Source of the DNA: Macrocystis pyrifera
Taxonomy: Eukaryota; Sar; Phaeophyceae; Laminariales; Laminariaceae
Reading direction: 5' to 3'
NCBI GenBank assembly: GCA_031763025.1
Contig: JASSKH010000005.1
Span: 14,110,628 to 14,174,627 of the forward strand
DNA length: 64,000 nucleotides
Shown piece after piece: positions 11,908 to 21,100 of this stretch (within the stretch, counting starts at the first letter, position 1; each line of letters opens with the position of its first letter). Both the position numbers and the translations under genes were made by a program. The notes under the pieces are model-generated. The model saw only the letters and a list, made by a program, of their open reading frames with translations. It had not been told where the DNA came from and did not search any database.

Positions 11908-14585
11908 CCAGCACCAGCAGGGAGGTGGGAGCGGGAGCGGGAGCGGGGGGCGGAGGGGCCGAGGCCAGCGCGGGGGTGGGGCAGCAGGAGGAGGCTCGGA
12001 CTATCGTCCTGGAGAGGTGCGGGGCGCTGGTGAGGTCGTACGGGCTGAGGCGGCAGGCGATCGCGGTGGATAACCTGCTGGATGGCATGGAGAAGGCCGG
12101 GGTGCAGATCAACGCGAGGTTCCTCAACAGCGCGCTGGTGAGTGCGTGCAGGGAGTTAGATGCGTGTGCATTGGAGGCATGTGCGTGGGTGCGTGGTGCG
12201 GGGTTCGGGGTGCGGGGTGTGGGATGTGGTGTTTAGGGGTAGGCGGGGAGGGAGGCGGTGGGCAAGGGCGGGGGTCGGGACGGGTCATTAGGCCGGCCGG
12301 TCGGTCGGGCGGCCCGCCGATCGGTGGGGGTTTTTCCAGGAGGGAGAGAAAAAATTATTGTAGTTTTTTATTTTGTCGGCGCGGAGCAGTACGGAGCCGA
12401 CTCTTCACAATGCAAGACGAAGAAATTACAAAAACCAATGTTATATGGAGTGGTCTCGGTTCTTAGTTCTCCTCTTTATGTTGTGCGGGGGGGGCTCCTG
12501 GTGATCCGCTATACGCGAAAAGTCGTATTTCTCAAACCCGTCCTTGCCGGGCGAAGCGTTCTACGCCTGCTGCTGCTGGGTTGCTGCTGCATGACGTTTT
12601 CGTTTTTCGTTTTCGTTCCGTGCGTTGTAAGTTTCGACGTCGGCGTGTAGCGACCCCGCGGCGTGCGCACGCACATGTGAAGAACTGGTCGGCCGACGGA
12701 AAACCGCGCTGGAGTGAATGCGGCGCTTTTGGTTTCTCCTCTTGTTGTGTGCGGTAAACCTCTTTGCTTGTGTGACCTAAACGCCTCCCCCCCCCCCCCC
12801 AACTCCCTCAACCCGTCCCCCCCCAACTCCCCCCATATCCGCTCCACCTCCCCCCTACTTTCTCCTCCTTCTCCTCCTTTCCCTGCTCCTTTTTCCTCCC
12901 TGCCCCTCTCTCTCCCTATCTTCCCTCTCCCCCTCCCCCCCTCACTCCCCCCCCCCCCCCTCCCCCCCCCTCCTCGCCTCCGCCGCCGCGAAAACAGATA
13001 TCGTACCTCCTGTGCAAGGAACCCGAAAAGGCCGTGGAGACCTTCCACGCCGTGACGGGCATCGTCTGGCCCGAACTTCCCCCCTGGCCCAGCCTCTCCG
13101 ACGGCGCCTCTACCGCCTCCGCGAGCTCCTCGAAACCCAAGGGCGGCTCCAAGCGTAGCGTTAAAGCTGTCGCCGGCGGTAACACTAAAGGTAACGTCAA
13201 CGGTAATAACGCCATCGGTGACGCTAACGGTAGCGCTAGGGGTAACGTCAACGGTAATAACGCCACGGGTAGCGGGAACACGGTGTCCCCCGGCGCGACA
13301 ACAACCGCCTCGGGCGTGGAACTCCCCGAGGAGTTCCGCCTCCTGAAAGAAGGGCCCCGCGCGGAAGACGCGGCAGCGCTGGAGGCGTCCTCGTGGGAGG
13401 GGACAGGGGGTCAGCGATTTTTGCAGATGCGAGGGGTCGGCGCGGAGGCGATGGCGGCGGCAGCGGCGGCGGCTGTGGGGTTGATGGAGGGGGGTGCGGG
13501 CGGGGGTGGGGTTGGGAGTGGCGGTGGGCTGGGCGGGCTGGGAGTGAGTGGGCCACTTAGGCTTCCGGCGCTGGGAGCGTACGGGGGGGTGTCGTCCGAA
13601 CGCGCTGCTGGTGGCGACCCTGGTGAAGGCGCACGGGAGGCGGAGGCGGCTGGACGATGCTTGCAGGGTGGTGCTGGGGATGGTGGACTGGGGGTTGAAG
13701 CCGGACGTGGCCGTCTTCAACTCGCTCGCCGCGGCGGCCGTGTGGAACGGGAGAATCGACCTCGCGCTGGAGGTGAGAGGCGGGAGGGCGGGCGGGCGGG
13801 GGGGAGGTGGGCGTGCTGGTGCCTGTAAAAAAAGCTCACGTGTTGCTTCCGTGTAGGCGTGCTGAAGGTCACGTGTTGCCATTGTTGAGACGTTGAAGCT
13901 CACGTTGTTGCTCACGTTGTTGCTCGTGTGTGCACGATACAGTACGTACAAGCTTTATATTTGTGTGCGCGTTTTGTCTGTTGTGTTGGTGGGCTTTTTC
14001 GGCTCTTGTTTCCTGTGCGGCGTTTTTTGTCTGCACCTGTCAGCGTCTGCATCTGAGTGTTGTGTTCGTGATTGTGATTGTTTGGTGTTTGTGTCTGTAG
14101 GGACTTCGAGGCGTGACCTGTGGAGTGCCGCTCGTCATCGGGTGCTGGCGGCTGTCGGCGCATGTTTTTGAAACCCGTGTTTTTGGCAGAGGCGTGTTTG
14201 GTCTGGTTGCACGAATATTTAACCCTTTTGAAACTGCAGTCCCATGTTGGGGACAAACCAGTCTAATTCCAAGTAACTTTTCCCCAAAACGGGACTACGG
14301 TCCTAGAAGGGTTAGCGGTGCAGCAGTGGCGTCGGTAGTCATGGGCGGCGTTGTTGCTGCTTTCTTTCGTGCTGAAAACGCCACCGTTAACCGCTAAACG
14401 CGTCACTCCCGGCAATGCACGCCCCCCCCCCCACCCCCCACGGCGCTTCGCGCTTGGTGCAAGCAGTGTCTGCCTGGTCGGTGAAAACCCGACATGCTCC
14501 GTCCCGGCATTGTAGGGATGCGAGGGTCTATGACCATACGACTACGGCCATGCATGAGATCGAGTACATCTCTCCTATCGAGTAC

Positions 14586-14626
<41 letters not shown>

Positions 14627-17600
14627 TCCCCTGGTGTTGCAGGTGGTGCTGGGTGGCATTATGAAGACTTGGGGGGTTGCGCCGAACCAGCTGTCGTACA
14701 ACACCATTATGGATGCGTACGCCCGGGCGGGTAACGTGAATAACGTCGTCAAGATTTACAACTTCATGCAGGTAAGCCGCTCGGCCGGTGGGAAGGTGGT
14801 GGTGCTTGTGCTGGTGATGCTTGTGCTTGTGACATAGTTTGGTTGGTGTGTTTTCATCCGTGGCGGCGTGGTTGTTGGTGTTGGTCTTGTTGCGTTGTGT
14901 TTCTTTTTTTTTTTTTTTTGCTGTTCTGATTAGGCTGTTGTTGTCGCTCCTCGTATAAATCACACCCGTCTCTCTCTTCCCGCCCCCCCCCCCCCCCCCC
15001 CCCCCCGCCCGCCTCCCCGATCCCCGCTACTTTTTAGGCCGAGGGAGTTCCGCCGGACGTGGTGACCACAACGATTTTGGTGAAGGCCCAAGTGGCCAGC
15101 GGGGACGTTAGCGCGGCCATGCGCACTCTCGTGGAGATGTTGAAGGCGTCAAGCCTCCGGGACAAGCTGGACGCGTTCCCCTTCAACACCATCATTCAGG
15201 TGAAGAAAAAAAAAAGCTCTTCCGCCGCCACCTCCGCCGAGGGTCTTCCGTAGGTGGGGGGGTGGGGAGGAGTGGATTGGCGTGCTGCACGGTTTTCCTT
15301 TCCTGCGGAGGGGAGGGGAGGGGGAGGGGGGGGGGGCGAGGCGAGGCGTGTGCTTCGAGCGGGCGTTCGTTCGCCTGCAAAAAGGCGATGGTTGGTTGTG
15401 CCCCAGTTGCTGTCGTGCTTGATCAGTGTATCTCCTCATTCTCGAGTGCTCTCCTGCTGCTGCTGTTGTCGTACCAGGTAGTGACCTGCTCACGCTCTGA
15501 TGTCACCCTGCCGGTTCCATTCCGCTTACATTTCTACGCGTATTTTGCTACCAGGCAAATTCATGTCCGTAGTGCTATACTGGTCCTCTATGAGTAGCCT
15601 ACTGCTAATCTACTAAATGTGTCTCTCGTACTATCTGCTGATTTTCCGCTGGTATTCTGTCGATGCTGATCCTGGTCGTGGCTTGCGCCTGTTTCGTGGA
15701 AGCGTAAGTGGGCGTGCTGTTGTTTATTCTTTGTCGCGTCGGTTCACTATGTACAGTTCTTCTGTCTTGTGTCTGTGCCTCGTGTTTTCTCTGTTTCGCC
15801 GCCCCGCGTTTCCTGCGCACGTTTTTTGATGTTTTCACGATTCACACGTTCACATTCCGCACATTTTTTTTTTTATAGAAGTGTTACGCATTGCTCCTCT
15901 CTTCTGCGCGTTGAGCAGGGGCTGATGAAGACGCTTCAGTGGGAGAAAGCCCTGGACCTGTTCCGCGGCATGAGGTACCACAACGTCAAGCCCGACCTCA
16001 TCACCTTCAACTCCCTGCTGTCTGGCTTGACCAAGGCTCGCCAACCGGCCTTGTGAGAGTTTAGTCAGTTGTCCACGCTGGCGGTCTGCCCGATACATGG
16101 TAATATTCCACCCGCACCCCCCTCCCTCCCTTCCCATTATGTACCCCCCCCCACCTTCACCCTCCCCTCAATCCCTCGCTGCCCCCAACTCCGCCCCCCC
16201 CCCCCCCCTATCTTCTCTCTCCGCTCCTTTTGTATCTGTGGTACAACTTCCTTGAATTTGTACCGGTATATTGTGCTCTCTTTTTTCTGTTTTTTTTTTT
16301 TTTTTATGTGGCGTGCAGCAGCCTTTTATGTCAGTCCAATACCCTATATACCGTAAACCTTTTATAGCTGGTGTCAGTCACTACTCTAAAACGACTGTAA
16401 TACCCGATATGATTGGGTACCAGGTACGTGCAGTACTTCCGTCTATGTTTTTTTTTTGTCTTGTCTTGCCTTGCCTTGTCTTGTCTGGTAAGGACATCAC
16501 ACCTTGTCGTTCTTGAAAAGAAAACTTACCCAGGGCTCCCTCCCCTCCCCCCCCCCCCCCTCCCTCGCATCCCGTGTTGCTTCCTCCCTCCCTCAAAGAG
16601 CGGTGGATCTGTTTGAGGAGATGGTGGAGATGGGGATCAGCCCTGACGTGTACACGTACTCTAGCCTGGTCAGCGCCTACGCCAAGCTCGGTGAGGTGGC
16701 GGCCGCCGTGAAGGTGCTGTCCGACATGGCCAAGGGGGGAGTCAAGCCCAACGGGTTCACGTGCTCGGCGGTCATGCAGGTACATAGGGTCAGCGTGGTT
16801 CAACTCTTGACCAGCGCCTTTGAGGGCAAAACTGCAGTCCCGGTTTCGACGCGAACCATTCAATTTCTAAGTGGTTTGTCTCCGAAATGGGACTGCTGTA
16901 CTGTTCATAACAGCGTCTAATGGAGGAGGGGGGTGGGGTGTGAGGCGGTGTGAGGTTTCATGTACACCACGATGGGCAGGTGTTTGGCTACTACGGGGGC
17001 GAATGTCGACGCAGAGGCATCGGAGGGGGTACCCTTGAGGGTGATGGGGGGGGGGGGGGAGGGGGGGTGTTGAAGGTGGCGTGAGGGTTTACAGTGATGA
17101 TAGAAAGGCGTTGTTGTAAGGGGAATATGCGGAGATGGAAGGCGGGGTAGGGTCGGGTCGGGGGGGGGGGGGGGGGGGGGGGGGTACTCATTCGTTGCTT
17201 GCCTTAGTCGTTTGACCATTGACCACGCATCCCTTTCGAGACGGAGCACCGTTCCTACTCCCAACAGAGACACCTCCAACAATTGGGCGCTCATTACGTT
17301 GTTTCCATATATTACATGGAAACGTTTTGCTAATCTTGTACCCTTCCTGTTTGGTCGGGTGGGGGGGGGGGGGGGGGGGGATACGGGTATGTGTGTGGAA
17401 AGCGTGACTTTCGTTTCCCGGCGAGGTTGCAGACGGATGATGCATGTTGTGCGCAAGCTTTATTCCATGATGTCCCTGAGTACCGTAGCGTCAGGTTTCG
17501 TTCGGGATACGCGCACACTTATTATATCCCGCAGAAGGCCGTATGAAGCCCGCAGAATGCAAACATGAGCTTCGACGAATCCGTCGATCTCACAGAGCTG

Positions 17601-18077
17601 ACGTTTATTTCTCATTTTTTTTTTTCTTTCTTGGAGTGAATTTGTATGCGCGCGGTGTCACCCCGCAGGGATGTCTTGTCCTCCGCCTTCTTCACCATCG
17701 ATCGCGCGTATGTACACTCTGACCGTAAATATAAACGCCGTTTGATATCGGTCTCAATGCTCAAATGGGTGTTAGATTTTTGGTCTGAGCGGTATGCATG
17801 GTGTCACCTCTCAGCTGATACCTTGCCTATCCCCTCCCAACGCGCTGCTGATACCCCCCTACGTACCCCCACTTCGGTGTTGAACGCTACCTCGCAGGCA
17901 TGTATAAAGGGGGGACAGCCCGGCACGGCCCTGGAAGTGTTCGAGCAGCTGACGAGCAAGGGGGGGATTAGGGCCGACGAGGTGATCAGCACGCTCGTGG
18001 TTCAGGCGCACGCCATGAAGGGAGAGTTCGACCAGGCTTTCCAGGCGATTACGGTGAGGGAGGGAGAGGGGGGGGAA

Positions 18078-18109
<32 letters not shown>

Positions 18110-18146
18110 CGATGAGCTTGTTGGCCAGGTTTGTTTTGCCTGTTTC

Positions 18147-18185
<39 letters not shown>

Positions 18186-21100
18186 GTTCTTTTGTCGCGG
18201 TTGGTCTGTTCTATCGGGTTTGCCTCCTTCCCTCCCCCTCCCCCCCCCGGGTTGGTGTCGGTTGGCAACGACTCTGTAAAACATGCCGCTCACTACGTGA
18301 GCTAGACATCCAGGGTACCGTTTTTTTTGTTTGTTTTTGTTTTGGCGGTCGCCCACAGTTGGTCGTCGAGTTAGATCATTTGTGCGGGGTAAATAACCTT
18401 TACTCTGCACAAGGGAATTGATCGTATCACGTAGTGTTCAAGGTAAGGCACCCAAGAGGCAGTTACATAGTACTACCATTGCTGTCTTTGGAAGTGGCTA
18501 CACCGGAAATTAAACTAACTCATTGAAGCTGTCATCCATATGCAAGTCCGCCTCACAAGCGGTTCTTAGTAGGATGCAGCTCACCCTTCATGCTACTCGC
18601 CGGACACCTCACGGCGCTTCGCGCTTGGTGCAAGCAATGTCTGCCTGGTCGGTGAAAACCGGACATGCTCCGTCCCGGCATTGTAGGGATGCGAGGGTCT
18701 ATGGTCATACGACTACGGCCATGCATGAGATCGAGTACATCTCTCCTATCGAGTACCCCCCCCCCCCCCCCCCCCCCCCCCCATTGTATGAAGACCAAAC
18801 GATCCTTCCTTGCGTTGGTGGCGGTGGGGCAGGGGTGATGGTGGTTCTGTGTGTTATTTATGAAATAAACGTAGTCCTGGGCCCTGCACGGGTCATGGGC
18901 CGACGCGGACCCCGCGGGTCAGGAGGGAAGTCTTTGAAATTCACGACTCGGGTCGGGGTGGGAGGTGATCGAGATGTCACGGGTCGGGTCGAGCCAACCA
19001 GACAGACGGACCGGACCCGACCCGACCCGACCCGACGTACCCGCGAGTTTTTATCTGACCCGTGAATAGCCCTCTGCATACATCTTCTACTCCAGCTGCT
19101 GTTGCATTCATGCGTAAGTAAGCTGGACTATCGATATGTTATATGGTAAAGCTGAAAAGTATGCGCGCTGATTGTTGTGTGACCTGCGGGTTTATCGATG
19201 TACGGGCAGGCCATGGGGAAGCGCGGCCAGGACGACAAGATCCCGTTCAACCACCTCGTCAGGGAGTGCGTGCTCGCAGGGGAGTGGGGGAGGGCGTCGG
19301 AGTCGGTGAAGCGTATGTTGCACCAGGGGAAGGGGGGCAAGGGCATCCGGTTCGACCACAACACCTTCAACGCTGTCTCGGCGGTAGGTTGGGTTCGGTT
19401 GGGTTCGGTTGGGTTCGATTGGGTTCGGTTGGGTTGGGTTGGGTTCGGTTCGGTTCGGTTCGGTTCGGTTCTGTTCGGTGAGCGAGAGAGGAGGATTGCA
19501 AGAGTTGAGGTACACACTCTCGTGTGTCGCCCCTGCCTGTTGCTGCTGTGTACTGTTTCATACTACTACAGGAATAGGTGCTCGTTTTTTTAAAGCTGTA
19601 TCGAGAGCTGTATGCGGTGCTGTTCATATTTGTCGTAAATGTATATTTCCCTCGTGATGCTTTTGCTATGTTTATTTTCTATTGTTTCTTATTTTTTTTG
19701 TCCTTCACAGTGCCCACATCTTGGGGGTGTCTTTGTGAGGAGTAGAACCGGTGTTCCATCTCGAAAGGGGTGCATGGCCAATGGACAAATGACTAAGGCA
19801 AACAGCTAATGAGTAGCACCCCCCCCCCCCCCCCCCTGCTCGCCTCCGCCTCCGTCTCCGCCCCTGCCCCCGCGCCCCCGCCCCACCTGCCTTACTGCCT
19901 CGCCGCCTTCCATGCACTCCTCGATGATGCCATGCTTCACGACATATCCCATTATTTTCGCCAGATTCCTCGGGGGTACGACGGCACCGAGGAAGCTTCT
20001 TGGCCTCGGCTAACGTGAGCGTGTTCGGGGTGTTCTACTTTTTGCTGGGTTGGCGTGTACGTATTGGGGTAGGGGGGCATGGGGGTGGCATTGGGGGGAA
20101 GGAGGGGTGGGATTTAGGGGGGAAGGAGGGGTGGGGGGGTCGTTCAGGCGTTTGATACGTGAAGCTTTCAGCTTGAACTTCGTCTTTTGGTTGGTGTGCT
20201 TGAGGGGGTCCGGGGGGGGGGTGGTAAGGGGGGGGGGTATTGGCACGTTGAGAAACGGTGTTTTTGGAGTGCGGTGTGGAGGTTTTATTACGGAGGACCA
20301 TAGTAAATAGGACCAAATATTGTTGGTAAAAAGAGGTAAATATATAGGTTTTTATGTATACCATAGGTCCTATTAATTTATGGACCCCCGCAATAGTGTG
20401 TTTTATTTTTCGCAGGGAGTTCGACCCCTTGGAGGCATGAAGGCTTTTGCCCCCATGAGGTGTCTTTGTCGTGATAGCTTTGGCGGGCCCGGCGCGTTGT
20501 CCTCTCAGACAACGGGAAGGGCGGCTCTTTTTGCTGATGCTGGTGTTGCTGCTGCCGCTGCTCCACAGCCCCATTTGTTTTTGTTTTCATGCTAGGCATA
20601 GGTTCTCAGTTTGTTTCGCTTCGGTTTGCTGCGTGCTGTATTCGTTACGTTCTTGTGTTCATGCACTGAGTGCCCCCCCCCCTACCCCCCCCCTCCCGCC
20701 CCACCCCTGCATGCTGCCTGCCTGTTTGGTGTGTTCGTGTTCCAGGTTTTTGATGCAGACGAAGGACATGGTGGTAGAGCGGGGATGGACGTACAGCTCT
20801 ACCCTGTACCTGGCCATCCTGTACGAGTGCATCGCCAGAGAGGACTACGCCATGGCGAACATGATCGTCGAGGTATACACGTCGGACCATATATTCTTGC
20901 CTCGAGCTCAATGAAATATTTTCGACTGCGGGCTAATTTTTTTATCTTCCTCTCGCTGTGGACTACCGCTTCTGACCCGAAACATACCAACCGTTTGATA
21001 TTGTTGTTGATATGCACACGTGTCTTTTTTTTTTCCGGCCAGGATGGTGAACGCGTCGTTCACCCTGAATGTCTGCTTTGACTGTGCGAGTGTCTGGTAT

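Noticed and set aside
12509..13951. 480-codon minus-strand open frame opposite PDZ-PPR exon 7
   Set aside because: Antisense shadow of GC-rich coding exon and C-rich intron; the plus strand has splice sites and PPR motifs, the minus translation is low-complexity Pro/Arg/Gly.
19384..19470. Telomere-like GGGTT repeats
   Set aside because: Irregular GGTTGGGTTCGGTT microsatellite inside a gene intron, also resembling ordinary low-complexity stretches nearby; no sign of a chromosome end.
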